Of a stretch of DNA of 64,000 nt, positions 8,170-17,403 are shown one piece after another. The DNA is from a virus. Every line of letters starts with the position of its first letter. The first letter of the stretch is position 1. The stretch spans positions 1 to 64,000 of the IMG/VR virus record IMGVR_UViG_3300040808_000935. One strand, given 5' to 3'. The notes under the pieces are model-generated. The model was not told where the DNA came from. It ran no database searches and saw only the letters and a list, made by a program, of their open reading frames with translations. Made by a program: the position numbers and the translations under genes.

Positions 8170-9167
8170 AAATTTTTATAACAGGCATTGCAGGATTTTT
8201 AGGCAGTCATTTAGCTGAAGAACTTTCTGCGTTGGGACATGAGGTATCGGGCAACGACAATCTTGTAGGTGGTGAAGTTTATAACGTACCTAAAAATGTA
8301 GACTTCTCTTTTGCTGATTGTACTGACTTTTGTGCAATGGAAAAACTGTTAGAAGGTGTAGACATTGTAATACACGCAGCAGCCACAGCACATGAGGGGT
8401 TGTCTGTATTTAGTCCATCCTTTATTACTAAGAATATTTTTGAAGCATCAGTTACAACTATCTCAGCAGCCATATCAAACAATGTTAAGAGGTTTGTATT
8501 CTGTTCTTCCATGGCAAGATACGGTAATCAAGTAGCACCCTTTACTGAAGACATGGATCCAAAGCCGGTTGATCCTTATGCGATTGCCAAGGTAGCCGCA
8601 GAACAAGTATTACAAAATCTTTCTGAAACACACGGCATGGAATGGAACGTCGCTGTGCCTCATAATATTATTGGGCCGAGACAAAGGTATGACGACCCGT
8701 TTAGAAATGTCTTGAGTATAATGTTAAATAGAAACTTACAAGACAAACCTGTTTACATATACGGAGACGGTGAGCAAGTTAGATGTTTTTCTTATGTGTC
8801 TGAATGTACGGACTCATTAATTAAAATGGCACTAGATCCTAACATTACAAGTGAAGTTATTAACATTGGCCCTGATGAAGGTGAGATTACTATTAATCGT
8901 TTAGCAGAATTGGTTGCGAGCGAGACTGGTTGTAACTTAGAACCTATTCATGTTGCAGATAGGCCGAGAGAAGTTAAAATATCCCACTGCTCAAGCGATA
9001 AGGCAAGAAGATTGTTAGACTATAAACCTACTATTACACTTCAAGAGGCAATAAGAAATACAGCAGATGAAATTCGTATACGTGGGACAAAAGAGTTTGA
9101 TTATACTTTCCCTTTAGAAATTAATTCAGACATTACACCGGACACCTGGAAAAAGAGACTCATTTAA
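8166..9167 (+). CDS. NAD-dependent epimerase/dehydratase (extended SDR)
   Basis: 333 residues. The Rossmann start GIAGFLGSH gives GxxGxxG at 7-13, the catalytic pair is Y138-x3-K142 (YAIAK), and SSMARYG supplies the serine strand. PHNIIGPRQRY and VINIGPDEG are typical substrate-domain stretches of sugar-nucleotide epimerases and dehydratases. It should interconvert an NDP-sugar for the neighbouring glycosyltransferases. The length matches the family. It overlaps the next gene by 1 base. The exact sugar cannot be read from sequence. Confidence 0.9.
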   Translation: MKIFITGIAGFLGSHLAEELSALGHEVSGNDNLVGGEVYNVPKNVDFSFADCTDFCAMEKLLEGVDIVIHAAATAHEGLSVFSPSFITKNIFEASVTTISAAISNNVKRFVFCSSMARYGNQVAPFTEDMDPKPVDPYAIAKVAAEQVLQNLSETHGMEWNVAVPHNIIGPRQRYDDPFRNVLSIMLNRNLQDKPVYIYGDGEQVRCFSYVSECTDSLIKMALDPNITSEVINIGPDEGEITINRLAELVASETGCNLEPIHVADRPREVKISHCSSDKARRLLDYKPTITLQEAIRNTADEIRIRGTKEFDYTFPLEINSDITPDTWKKRLI

Positions 9168-10156
9168 TGAATGATTGGGTCAATCCTTATCAACAAAGGA
9201 TCAGGAATAGCCCGTGGATTCCAGAACAAGATAATATTTACAGTATAGGTGTAGCTGGTTCATTGTATGAGTGGACACAGGCGAATGGCAAATCCCTATT
9301 CCATTTTCTAGATCTAGAAAAACTAAAAAACAAAAAAGCAATCCTTGTTATTGATTATACTATTGAAGGTTATGATGAGCCTTGGATTTATGATTGGCTT
9401 TACAAGGAATCAAAACGCTACGGGATATCACCCGAACAAATTGTTTATTGTCCAGGTGACTTGAGCGCTAAATCTGATATAATAAAAACTATACCCTTTT
9501 GTTGGTTTGAGAAAAAAGCGTTTCTCAATACTTTAGAACAACCCGTCCCAACATTCGAAGATCATTTAAATTATAAAAAAGATAATCCGACTTTGTTGTT
9601 TAATTGTCCTCAAAAAAGAATACGTGGGCACCGAAAACTTTTTGATACTAAAATAGAATCAATTAAAGACAAAGGGATATACAGTTTTATCGGCACCGAT
9701 CAATTTATAGAAGGCGATAAACACGAAGAAGAACTAAGTTATTACATAGATAGATTCCATCAGCAATACTGCCTCGATACGTTTGTTACCATTGTTAGCG
9801 AGCCACAATATTTTGGTGATAGCAAATTTTTAAGTGAGAAAATATTTAAACCAATTGCCTGCTCACACCCATTTATAGTTCTTGGAACACAAGGGTATCT
9901 CAAGGAGTTAAAAAAGAAAGGTTATAAAACTTTTGATAATTGGTTTGACGAATCGTATGATGAGATGCCAGATAATCTTAGAATGGGAAGTATAATAAAT
10001 ACGTTGAAAGAAATTGATTTGATACAGGACAAAACATCTTGGTTTGAATCTATGAGAGAAACATTGGAGCATAATTATAAGGTAATGCAGACTAATTATA
10101 TTAATCACAATGTAGCAACTACTATACGGAATTACGCTAATGAAATTTGCTTTTGA
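9167..10156 (+). CDS. Exostosin/GT10-like glycosyltransferase (1)
   Basis: 329 residues. The C-terminal half carries FVTIVSEPQYF, then FLSEKIFKPIACSHPFIVLG and GYKTF. This pattern (an SE-K-x-F-K helix and an HPFIVLG strand) resembles the nucleotide-sugar site of exostosin-type and fucosyltransferase-type GT-B enzymes. The next gene has the same pattern and QKRIRxHR, so the pair are paralogues. A transferase acting on the product of the upstream epimerase is a reasonable inference. Identity is moderate because the match rests on one region. Confidence 0.6.
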   Translation: MNDWVNPYQQRIRNSPWIPEQDNIYSIGVAGSLYEWTQANGKSLFHFLDLEKLKNKKAILVIDYTIEGYDEPWIYDWLYKESKRYGISPEQIVYCPGDLSAKSDIIKTIPFCWFEKKAFLNTLEQPVPTFEDHLNYKKDNPTLLFNCPQKRIRGHRKLFDTKIESIKDKGIYSFIGTDQFIEGDKHEEELSYYIDRFHQQYCLDTFVTIVSEPQYFGDSKFLSEKIFKPIACSHPFIVLGTQGYLKELKKKGYKTFDNWFDESYDEMPDNLRMGSIINTLKEIDLIQDKTSWFESMRETLEHNYKVMQTNYINHNVATTIRNYANEICF

Positions 10157-11477
10157 GGATAAGACATATTTAAATAATTTTAAATTGTGTGGTGATAAGA
10201 ATAACTCAGGCTTGTTACGATTCACCCCCTGTCCTATGACCTCTACACTTGTTAGGTATTGGCAAACTAAAGATAGGTATAACAATTTAAGTTTTGCTAA
10301 TTATTCTATTTACCACCACGGTATCGATTCAGACACTACAATAAAATATCTAATATCGACAGGTGTTAATCACAGTCCAGGAGAATGGTGTGGCCCTGAT
10401 AGAATGGGACAAGGATACAATCCCAGCCACCCAGATAGAAAAAGTGTTTTTGCTCTTTTGAACGACAAATATTTAAAGGACTTACAAGACAACAATGCCA
10501 TGTTAATGTTGGACCAAAGTCATGAGGGGTATCAAGTACCTTGGCTTTGGAGTTGGTTTCATAACGAATGTGATGACAATAACATTTCACCTAGAAATAT
10601 AATCTATGTAACCGGCAATTGTTTAGCAGAAGAACAATATACTTCATGGGCAAATACACATGGCATTGTAACAAGAATTAAAGTTGTTCCGTATACACAC
10701 TTTGAAAATATGATTAATGTAACTGCTGAGAATAGAGTTAGAATTGACGGTGGAGATCCGTTGCCAACATTTGAAAGCCACATTGAACATAAAACTAATA
10801 ACCCTGAGGAACTAAAAACTTTTAACGCATTACAAAAAAGAATTAGACCTCACAGAGTTTGGTTATACAAGATGTTGCACGACCATAACCTATTGCAAGA
10901 TGGACTCTGTTCTATGAACGAGTTTACACAATACAACACCTATTTAGAAGGCAAGTCTTTACCTGAAGATGTTATAGATAAATATAATGAGGGTTTGCCG
11001 TTAAAGGTTTATAACAAAGCAAACAATGAAAAAGATGACGGGTATTATATAACAAGATTTAATGATGAAACAATACTCAACACCTTTGTAAGCGTTGTAA
11101 GCGAGGCATCGTTTGCTGATATGGATCAGACTTGTTTTTTAAGTGAAAAAACTTTTAAGTCGATTGCTGAATATAGTCCTTTTATTGTTTATGGCAATAG
11201 GCGTTCTTTAGAGTTTTTGAAAGACTTTGGTTACAAGACATTTCATCCTCATATAGATGAGACTTATGATACGCTACCAACATTTGAAAGATTGGAAGCA
11301 ATTATTAAAGAAATAACTAGAATTAAAAATATTGAAGATAAGGTTGAATGGTTTAAAGGTATGGAAGATATATTACAACACAATAGAGAAGTGTTGAGAA
11401 AAAACTCTAATGATTATGTTCCTAAAGCAATGATAGACGTCCACAGATATTATGAGGAAACTTTAAATGTACGCTAA
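10140..11477 (+). CDS. Exostosin/GT10-like glycosyltransferase (2)
   Basis: 445 residues, a longer paralogue of the preceding protein. It shares QKRIRPHR, FVSVVSE, FLSEKTFKSIAEYSPFIVYG and GYKTFHPHIDETYD with it. The extra length is N-terminal. The start at 10140 overlaps the previous gene by 17 bases. Tandem paralogues in a sugar cluster suggest successive transfer steps on one glycan. Like its neighbour, the call depends on the C-terminal GT-B-like motif. Confidence 0.6.
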   Translation: MKFAFEDKTYLNNFKLCGDKNNSGLLRFTPCPMTSTLVRYWQTKDRYNNLSFANYSIYHHGIDSDTTIKYLISTGVNHSPGEWCGPDRMGQGYNPSHPDRKSVFALLNDKYLKDLQDNNAMLMLDQSHEGYQVPWLWSWFHNECDDNNISPRNIIYVTGNCLAEEQYTSWANTHGIVTRIKVVPYTHFENMINVTAENRVRIDGGDPLPTFESHIEHKTNNPEELKTFNALQKRIRPHRVWLYKMLHDHNLLQDGLCSMNEFTQYNTYLEGKSLPEDVIDKYNEGLPLKVYNKANNEKDDGYYITRFNDETILNTFVSVVSEASFADMDQTCFLSEKTFKSIAEYSPFIVYGNRRSLEFLKDFGYKTFHPHIDETYDTLPTFERLEAIIKEITRIKNIEDKVEWFKGMEDILQHNREVLRKNSNDYVPKAMIDVHRYYEETLNVR

Positions 11478-12504
11478 CGAATATGACGCAATTAATAAAG
11501 ACTTAGAGCGTACTAGAAAAGCGGTTATTGTATTCGGTGATTCTTTTGTGGAAGGTCAAGGCTCTATTGATGAAAAGATTTTAAACAAATACCCACATCA
11601 CATAGACGACGGTAATGTAATAAAATTCGATATAGACGTAGAAGAAAAAAAACAAATTGTTAAGGATTTTCCAGATATACAATTAGAGTTACTTGGCGCA
11701 GAAGGTGATATGCGTTGGGAGTTAAATGTTGTACACCATGAAAGAAACAGAAACTTTGGTGCTCATCTTTGCAATGAGCATTTAAATAAAGAATGGACTC
11801 ATATCAATTTTGGCATGAGGGGTAATGGTAACAGAGCTAGTATAATGAATCTTTTTCTGCACCCGTTTTTGAATTTAGACGTAGCTAAAGAGTTTATTAT
11901 AATATATGTACCAAGCGGCCCAGAAAGATTTGATTTCTCTCATAGAGAAAATCCAACGGGAGGTTCACCGGGTCATTTCTATTTTGAAACTATGTGGCCT
12001 ACTGCTAATACTGCGCGGGCCGGTTTACAAGATCAATTTGAAAGACAAACTAAAGGTAAACCGACTGATATAGAGGACAGGGCATACTACCGGGCTTCTT
12101 TGTGGGAGGCTTATGGGCATTACGTTTACTCAGAGAGAATGATAGCACAAGAACAAGTCTTACATTGGCAAGTATTAAACCAATGGATGCGTAGTAGAAA
12201 AATAAGAAAGTTTTTATGGACTCCTGCATTTGATAACCGTTGGTCAAGAAAACATTTTTTACGATCGGGGTTGGCTCCATCCTTAGTAGATAGTTTTCCG
12301 TGGGATAAAAAATTCAGCCCAGGAGGATACAACTCATTTGTAAATCTTGTAGAAGCTCAAGAAGGGCTAAAGTACAATAGCTTTTATAACTACATGGGCA
12401 CAGGATCTCCTGAGGGCTGGATTACAGCGTGCGCACACCCATCATACAAAGGGCACAAAAGATTCGCAAAAACAATTTATGAGGAATTAAAAGATGTCCT
12501 ATGA
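11467..12504 (+). CDS. SGNH/GDSL-hydrolase-like protein (2)
   Basis: 345 residues. AVIVFGDSFVEGQG gives block I (G24-D25-S26). NFGMRGNGNRAS resembles block III, with the conserved Gly/Asn. ACAHPSYKGHKRFA holds the C-terminal histidine. It belongs to the family of acyl or acetyl esterases and transferases that act on polysaccharides. It overlaps both neighbours by 11 bases, so it is cotranscribed. An O-acyl-modifying role on the cluster's glycan is inferred. Confidence 0.65.
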   Translation: MYANEYDAINKDLERTRKAVIVFGDSFVEGQGSIDEKILNKYPHHIDDGNVIKFDIDVEEKKQIVKDFPDIQLELLGAEGDMRWELNVVHHERNRNFGAHLCNEHLNKEWTHINFGMRGNGNRASIMNLFLHPFLNLDVAKEFIIIYVPSGPERFDFSHRENPTGGSPGHFYFETMWPTANTARAGLQDQFERQTKGKPTDIEDRAYYRASLWEAYGHYVYSERMIAQEQVLHWQVLNQWMRSRKIRKFLWTPAFDNRWSRKHFLRSGLAPSLVDSFPWDKKFSPGGYNSFVNLVEAQEGLKYNSFYNYMGTGSPEGWITACAHPSYKGHKRFAKTIYEELKDVL

Positions 12505-13450
12505 TCCAATGGCGTTTGACCAACTTATAGACGATACGCCAATTAAAAAATTTAAGAACCTAGGAGATGGTTTCAGATCCGAGCACGACGAAGATGGAGT
12601 TTTGTTTCCTGCTCCTATTGCTCTTTGGGAGAAATATCCTTTCCTCCCTTTAATGTCTAGTTCCAGCCCTGGCAACGTCCAAGACTTTGTTATAGGTGAC
12701 ACCGAGAATGACTATGAACAACACAAAATAGAAATGGGCCCTGATTGGAAATACTACAACACACCTATAAAATATATTATTAATGATAATGGTTACCGAG
12801 CGCCTGAATGGAACACCATTGACTGGGAGAATAGTTATGTCCTATTAGGTTGCTCTTGTTCATTTGGTGTTGGATTAGATGAGGAAGAAACTTTGTCTAG
12901 GCATTTATCAATTGGACTTAAGGCTCCTGTTATAAATCTGGGCTACCCGGGTGGTTCCAATGAAACCATCATTTTCAACTTGTTGAGACTTCTTAAACAC
13001 TACCCTAAACCTAAAGGGGTTATTATACAGTGGACAACTTTAGATAGGGCTATAATGTGGCACAAGCTTCAGCATTATAACTTAGGTCCTTGGGATATTG
13101 CTAATTATCCGCCCACAAGAACAAAGACATTTGATGGAACAGATTGTACCGAGCAATACCTAACTATGTTTTTAGATCAATACAATGAAGTAGGCAAGAA
13201 CTATATGTGGGGACAGATGGCTAAGGAATTATTAAAGTCTGCAAACATACCTTCTTCTTACTTTTCTTTTTTCGGTAACACATCAACTGTTATGAGATGT
13301 AATTGGAACGCTATGGATCCTGATCAAAAGAACGTACCCGTTTCAGAGTTGACTCGCCTTGAATGGGCAAGAGACTTGGTACACCCAGGAAATTTATGTA
13401 TGAAAAGAACAGCAGAGAGAATTATTAAAGACAAATTGTTGGTAAGATAG
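12494..13450 (+). CDS. SGNH-like protein with altered catalytic block (3)
   Basis: 318 residues. Block I reads VLLGCSCSFGVGLDEEET: the usual GDS is GCS here, so the aspartate is replaced by cysteine. NLGYPGGSNETI fits block III, and RDLVHPGN supplies the C-terminal histidine. The fold is therefore SGNH-like, but the chemistry may differ. The gene closes the first part of the accessory operon, and a new promoter starts just after it at 13464. Confidence 0.55.
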   Translation: MSYDPMAFDQLIDDTPIKKFKNLGDGFRSEHDEDGVLFPAPIALWEKYPFLPLMSSSSPGNVQDFVIGDTENDYEQHKIEMGPDWKYYNTPIKYIINDNGYRAPEWNTIDWENSYVLLGCSCSFGVGLDEEETLSRHLSIGLKAPVINLGYPGGSNETIIFNLLRLLKHYPKPKGVIIQWTTLDRAIMWHKLQHYNLGPWDIANYPPTRTKTFDGTDCTEQYLTMFLDQYNEVGKNYMWGQMAKELLKSANIPSSYFSFFGNTSTVMRCNWNAMDPDQKNVPVSELTRLEWARDLVHPGNLCMKRTAERIIKDKLLVR

Positions 13451-13463
13451 GTATAATAAATAC

Positions 13464-13492
13464 TTGACAGTAGACTTATTATAATATATAAT
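13464..13492 (+). promoter_or_regulatory. Sigma70-type promoter
   Basis: TTGACA at 13464-13469, a 17-base spacer, and TATAAT at 13487-13492. It drives the small gene at 13515 and the radical SAM/carbamoyltransferase pair. A second TATAAT at 13480-13485 has an unsuitable 10-base spacer. Confidence 0.8.
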
Positions 13493-13514
13493 ACACTTAT
13501 AACTAGGATTATTT

Positions 13515-13673
13515 ATGAAAGATTTTAAAGCAAAACAGAAAGAACTCACAGAACTTAATGCAGACGGTAATGAAGATCGTAACAGAGAAGGTGAGTCTTC
13601 ATCTAAAGAACAAGAAGAGTTGAAGAAACGACTTGAAGAATTGAGGAAGAACGACCCCTTTATTTACGAATAA
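13515..13673 (+). CDS. Small charged coiled-coil protein
   Basis: 52 residues, found by reading the gap between two larger genes. It is almost all charged (Lys/Glu/Asp), with a heptad-like helix EELKKRLEELRKND near the end. AGGATT lies just before the ATG, and a strong promoter ends 22 bases upstream. The next gene follows after 15 bases. No function is known. It could be a small binding partner or regulator of the radical SAM protein. Confidence 0.6.
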   Translation: MKDFKAKQKELTELNADGNEDRNREGESSSKEQEELKKRLEELRKNDPFIYE

Positions 13674-13688
13674 AAGAAAGGTTATATT

Positions 13689-15209
13689 ATGTCTGATTAT
13701 GATACCGCTGCTGATGTAGCAGAGAAGCAACTTAGAAATATTTCTAATACTATGTGCTACGCCAAGTGGAGTCAAGTGTCTTTACATTTGCCCAATGGTA
13801 GAACGCACTCTTGTTATCACCCTCCCACGCACGCAATAGATGTTGAAGAGATTAAAGAAAACCCTTCAGCACTACATAACACCAAACAGAAAAAAGAAGA
13901 AAGACAAATGATGCTTGACGGCAAGCGTCCTTCTGGTTGTGAGTATTGTTGGAAGATTGAAGACACCGGGAATAGAAGTGATCGTGTCTACAGGAGCGGA
14001 GAATATTGGGCACAAAATTCTAGAAAAGATATTATAGCGAGTACAGGAAATAATCTAGAAATTAATCCGAGATACGTTGAGGTTAATTTTAATCAGGCTT
14101 GTAACTTTAAATGCTCTTACTGTTCGCCACACTTATCTAATACATGGGAAAGAGAAATATCTAGACACGGTGCCTATGAGATTATTGGTACTGACGGCAA
14201 ACGTTCAAGACATAATGACGTAGGGCACTTAGATAAAATTGGCATGATGCCGAAAAAATTATCACAAAAAGAAAACCCGTATGTTGAGGCGTTTTGGAAA
14301 TGGTGGCCCGACCTTTATCAGACACTAGAAGTTTTTAGAATGACTGGTGGCGAACCATTAATGGACTCTAATACATTTAAAGTTTTAGAATACATTTACG
14401 AGAATCCTAATGCTTGGTTGGAAGTAAGTGTTACAAGCAATATGTGTCCTCCCAAGCCAGCGCTTATGGATAAGTTTATTTCTTTATTACAAAAATTAGA
14501 AGAGATACAAATTTGGCATAGCGAAAGATGGAATCCAGGCTCAGGAAATAATTGGTATGTTAATATGGCAGTTAAAAACTTTGCTGTCTTTGTTAGCTTG
14601 GACGGAATGGGAAAACAAGGAGAATATATACGGGACGGACTTAAAATGAAAACATTGAAAAAGAATGTTGACAGAGTCCTAAGCGAGACTTGTAATACAA
14701 CTGTTAGCTTTATTAATACTTTTAACTCTTTAAGTTTACCTACTTTTAAGGAGTATTTGCAGTATATTTTAGAACTTAGAGGAGAGTATTCGAGGGAAAA
14801 ACAGGGCGTAAAGAAGATTCCTATATATGACGAATATAACACACACCCAGACTTTGAAGTACACCCTAGACAGCGTATTTGGTTTGATGTTCCTTTGTTA
14901 CGAAATCCTCAGTGGCAATGTATCAATACACTTCCACCACAGTTTGAAAAATACTTGATTGACGCTATTCAGTTTATGGAAGAGAATACAGACACAGATA
15001 ACTTTGTTGGTTTTTATGATTTTGAAATTGACAAAGTAAAAAGAAATTTAGAATGGATGCGAGCTAGAAACAATTCCAAGGAAGTTACAACAATAGCAAG
15101 AAAGAATTTTGTTAAGTTCTTTAAGCAACATGATGAAAGACGTGGTACAGATTTAGTAGAGACGTTCCCAGAATTTAAGGACTTATGGAGAAAATATGGC
15201 GAAGAGTGA
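13689..15209 (+). CDS. Radical SAM protein with N-terminal twitch/SPASM-like domain (2)
   Basis: 506 residues, a paralogue of the protein at 5931-7418. The radical SAM motif is C138-x3-C142-x2-C145 (ACNFKCSYC), followed by RMTGGEP. The N-terminal auxiliary cysteines C23, C42 (HSCYHP), C84 and C87 (GCEYCW) match the first copy in spacing. Both end with a similar RRxTxxVETFP stretch. It overlaps the carbamoyltransferase gene by 14 bases, which suggests the two act on one product. Confidence 0.85.
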   Translation: MSDYDTAADVAEKQLRNISNTMCYAKWSQVSLHLPNGRTHSCYHPPTHAIDVEEIKENPSALHNTKQKKEERQMMLDGKRPSGCEYCWKIEDTGNRSDRVYRSGEYWAQNSRKDIIASTGNNLEINPRYVEVNFNQACNFKCSYCSPHLSNTWEREISRHGAYEIIGTDGKRSRHNDVGHLDKIGMMPKKLSQKENPYVEAFWKWWPDLYQTLEVFRMTGGEPLMDSNTFKVLEYIYENPNAWLEVSVTSNMCPPKPALMDKFISLLQKLEEIQIWHSERWNPGSGNNWYVNMAVKNFAVFVSLDGMGKQGEYIRDGLKMKTLKKNVDRVLSETCNTTVSFINTFNSLSLPTFKEYLQYILELRGEYSREKQGVKKIPIYDEYNTHPDFEVHPRQRIWFDVPLLRNPQWQCINTLPPQFEKYLIDAIQFMEENTDTDNFVGFYDFEIDKVKRNLEWMRARNNSKEVTTIARKNFVKFFKQHDERRGTDLVETFPEFKDLWRKYGEE

Positions 15210-16647
15210 TAAGATAGTTTGGGGTGTTGCCGCGGGTACACACGATGCCTCTCTAACTGTTATGCAAGGTGATGAAATATTATTCGCATCTCATTCAGAA
15301 AGATTTAGTAGAATTAAAAATGACAAGGACCTACATCCAAAACTTGTAGAGTATGCTTTAACATTTGGCAAACCCACAAAAGTATATTGGTATGAGAATC
15401 CTCTACTCAAGGCATATAGAAAATGGGGTGCCGGTCAGAAGAACCTCTGGTTGAGCCCTAAAAAATATATGAAATCGTACGGCATTACTGCACCAATTAA
15501 ATGGGGACTACACCACAAGTCTCACGCGGCCGCAGGACTATATACGTCTCCCTTTGACGATGCCGCGGTAGTAGTTATTGATGCTATTGGTGAAATGCAA
15601 ACCACATCAATATGGGAAACAACAAAAGATAGAAAACTTAAAAAACTTATTTCTTGGAACTACCCATTTTCAATAGGTCTCTTTTATTCTGCGTTTACTG
15701 CTAGAGTAGGGCTGAAGCCAAATGAAGATGAATACATTCTAATGGGAATGTCTGCATACGGAAACCCAGATAGATTCTATGATGAAATTTGTGGCTTGAT
15801 TGATGCAGAATATAATTTTCACCAGGGTGTTAGGCACTGGAGACCAGAACTAAAGCCTGAAGATTATTTTGACGTTGCCGCCGCAGTGCAAAAACTATAT
15901 GAAAAGAATTTAGAAATTATGTTAGTTAAAGCCAAAGTCAGATCACAAAAGAATAATCTTGTACTGATGGGCGGGTGTGCATTAAATTGTCTGGCAAATA
16001 GACTTATTCCTTACCACTTCGAAAACAGTTGGATAATGCCCAACCCAGGTGACGCTGGTTCTTCATTGGGAGCAATATTAGCAGCAAGAGAAACTCAGGC
16101 TAGATGGAGAAGCCCTTACACGGGTTATGACATTAAAGGCGAATACCCCACGCAAGCTATACTAGATGAATTGTTTAAAACTGGCATGGCAGGAGTCGCA
16201 AACGGCAAAGCAGAGTTTGGACCTAGGGCATTAGGCAATCGAAGTTTGTTAGCAGATCCTAGGGGCAGTCGAATGAAGGATAAAGTTAATAATATTAAAC
16301 AGCGACAAGAATATAGGCCGTTTGCTCCTGTTATTAGACTGGAAGATGTAAAGGAATGTTTTAATGTGCCTGATGATTTCGCCTCTCCATATATGCAGTA
16401 CGTTGTTACTTGTAAACAACCAAAGAAATATCCAGCAATTGTTCATGAGGATGGGACGTCAAGAGTACAAACTGTTACAAAAGAACAGCATCCTGGATTG
16501 TATGAATTGTTAACAATCTGGAAGGAGCGCACAGGCTGCCCAATGTTACTAAATACAAGTTTAAACATCAAAGGACAGCCTATTGTGAACACCGAAAAAG
16601 AAGGTAGAAAGTTTGAAAAAGTTTACAATGTAAAGGTGTTTTCTTAG
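15196..16647 (+). CDS. Carbamoyltransferase (NodU/CmcH/TobZ family)
   Basis: 483 residues. It transfers a carbamoyl group from carbamoyl phosphate, through a carbamoyl-adenylate, to a hydroxyl on a sugar or antibiotic-like product. The N-terminal Kae1/ASKHA-type domain has GTHDASL, HHKSH (metal ligands H106 and H110) and IDAIGE. The catalytic region has MGGCALNC and NPGDAGSS. The C-terminal domain has FGPRALGNRSLLADPR and MLLNTSLNIKGQPIV. It is about 100 residues shorter than NodU, but FEKVYNVKVF looks like a natural end for phage-type members. It closes the sugar/radical SAM operon. Confidence 0.9.
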   Translation: MAKSDKIVWGVAAGTHDASLTVMQGDEILFASHSERFSRIKNDKDLHPKLVEYALTFGKPTKVYWYENPLLKAYRKWGAGQKNLWLSPKKYMKSYGITAPIKWGLHHKSHAAAGLYTSPFDDAAVVVIDAIGEMQTTSIWETTKDRKLKKLISWNYPFSIGLFYSAFTARVGLKPNEDEYILMGMSAYGNPDRFYDEICGLIDAEYNFHQGVRHWRPELKPEDYFDVAAAVQKLYEKNLEIMLVKAKVRSQKNNLVLMGGCALNCLANRLIPYHFENSWIMPNPGDAGSSLGAILAARETQARWRSPYTGYDIKGEYPTQAILDELFKTGMAGVANGKAEFGPRALGNRSLLADPRGSRMKDKVNNIKQRQEYRPFAPVIRLEDVKECFNVPDDFASPYMQYVVTCKQPKKYPAIVHEDGTSRVQTVTKEQHPGLYELLTIWKERTGCPMLLNTSLNIKGQPIVNTEKEGRKFEKVYNVKVFS

Positions 16648-16666
16648 GTTCAGAGCCGAAGAAAGA

Positions 16667-16674
16667 TATAAATA
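16667..16674 (+). promoter_or_regulatory. T4-type late promoter box (TATAAATA), leaderless arrangement
   Basis: TATAAATA with exactly 5 bases between it and the ATG at 16680. By the T4 late-promoter geometry, +1 would fall on the A of the ATG. No ribosome site is correctly spaced before that ATG. Confidence 0.6.
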
Positions 16675-16679
16675 AAAAC

Positions 16680-16976
16680 ATGGGACAGGTAGTAAACTTT
16701 ATAAGACGTAAAGAGCCCGAAGCGAAGGCTATCATCGGGTACAGGATGTCCTTCTATTCTGAAGAAGAGCTAGAGATAGCATTGGTTGCCCTCAATATGT
16801 TTGGGTGGGATCAAATCAGATACACAAAAAACAATCTAAAAGGAATTGATCCTTTGTTTATCAAAAGATGTTTGTTACGATTAAAACATTTAGACTGGAT
16901 ATCTAGAGATGGAAGAAGGTTAATTGATAATATCATATCTAATGTAGAAGAAATATACCAAGAGAAAGTAGGATAA
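16680..16976 (+). CDS. Hypothetical protein
   Basis: 98 residues, helical and mixed-charge, with no motif I recognise. It is preceded by a late-type TATAAATA box 5 bases from the ATG and by no usable Shine-Dalgarno sequence, so it may be read from a leaderless late mRNA. It is followed after 2 bases by the next gene, making a two-gene unit that ends at the terminator at 17339. Confidence 0.6.
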   Translation: MGQVVNFIRRKEPEAKAIIGYRMSFYSEEELEIALVALNMFGWDQIRYTKNNLKGIDPLFIKRCLLRLKHLDWISRDGRRLIDNIISNVEEIYQEKVG

Positions 16977-16978
16977 CT

Positions 16979-17293
16979 ATGCCGATATATTCGTTTGAAA
17001 ATAAGGAGACAGGTGAAGTCAACGATCACCTAATGAAATATTCCGAAGTTGAACAATTTCTAGAAGACAACAAAAATTTAAAACAAGTCATTACTGGCTG
17101 TTTCTCTATTGTTGGAGGAACAGGAGATAGAACTAAAGCTCCAACAGGCTTTAAGGAAGTCTTATCCAAAATTAGCGACGCAAATCCAAATTCAAATCTC
17201 GCAAGTGATTATGGGAAAAAGGATGCCAAGTCTGTTAAAGTCAGAGAGGCAGTACAACAGGTGAAAAAGAGATTAGGAAAGATCCACGATTAA
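16979..17293 (+). CDS. FmdB-like N-terminus, cysteine-free hypothetical protein
   Basis: 104 residues. The opening MPIYSFENKETGE resembles the start of FmdB-type zinc-ribbon proteins, but the zinc cysteines are missing and only C41 (TGCFSIVGG) is present. Then comes PTGFKEVLSKI and a basic helix near the C-terminus. Similar small proteins occur in T4-like marine phages with no defined role. It is cotranscribed with the preceding gene and followed by a clear terminator. Confidence 0.6.
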   Translation: MPIYSFENKETGEVNDHLMKYSEVEQFLEDNKNLKQVITGCFSIVGGTGDRTKAPTGFKEVLSKISDANPNSNLASDYGKKDAKSVKVREAVQQVKKRLGKIHD

Positions 17294-17338
17294 TACTAAG
17301 AATTCAATAAACTGTCATTATGTTTTATTGATTACCGA

Positions 17339-17370
17339 GGCGGCATAGAGTTTCTGTGCCGTCTTTTTTT
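17339..17370 (+). terminator. Rho-independent terminator
   Basis: A 10-bp stem (17339-17348 with 17354-17363, including two G-U pairs) around a 5-base loop, followed by seven T. It ends the 16680-17293 unit, and phoH begins 34 bases further on. Confidence 0.85.
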
Positions 17371-17403
17371 CAACCTAAAAACCGTAAACACCGGAGAACT
17401 AAG

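Noticed and set aside
16560-16680. Frameshifted C-terminus of the carbamoyltransferase
   Set aside because: Other frames here give stops or no family match, while FEKVYNVKVF is a plausible natural end for a short phage-type enzyme.
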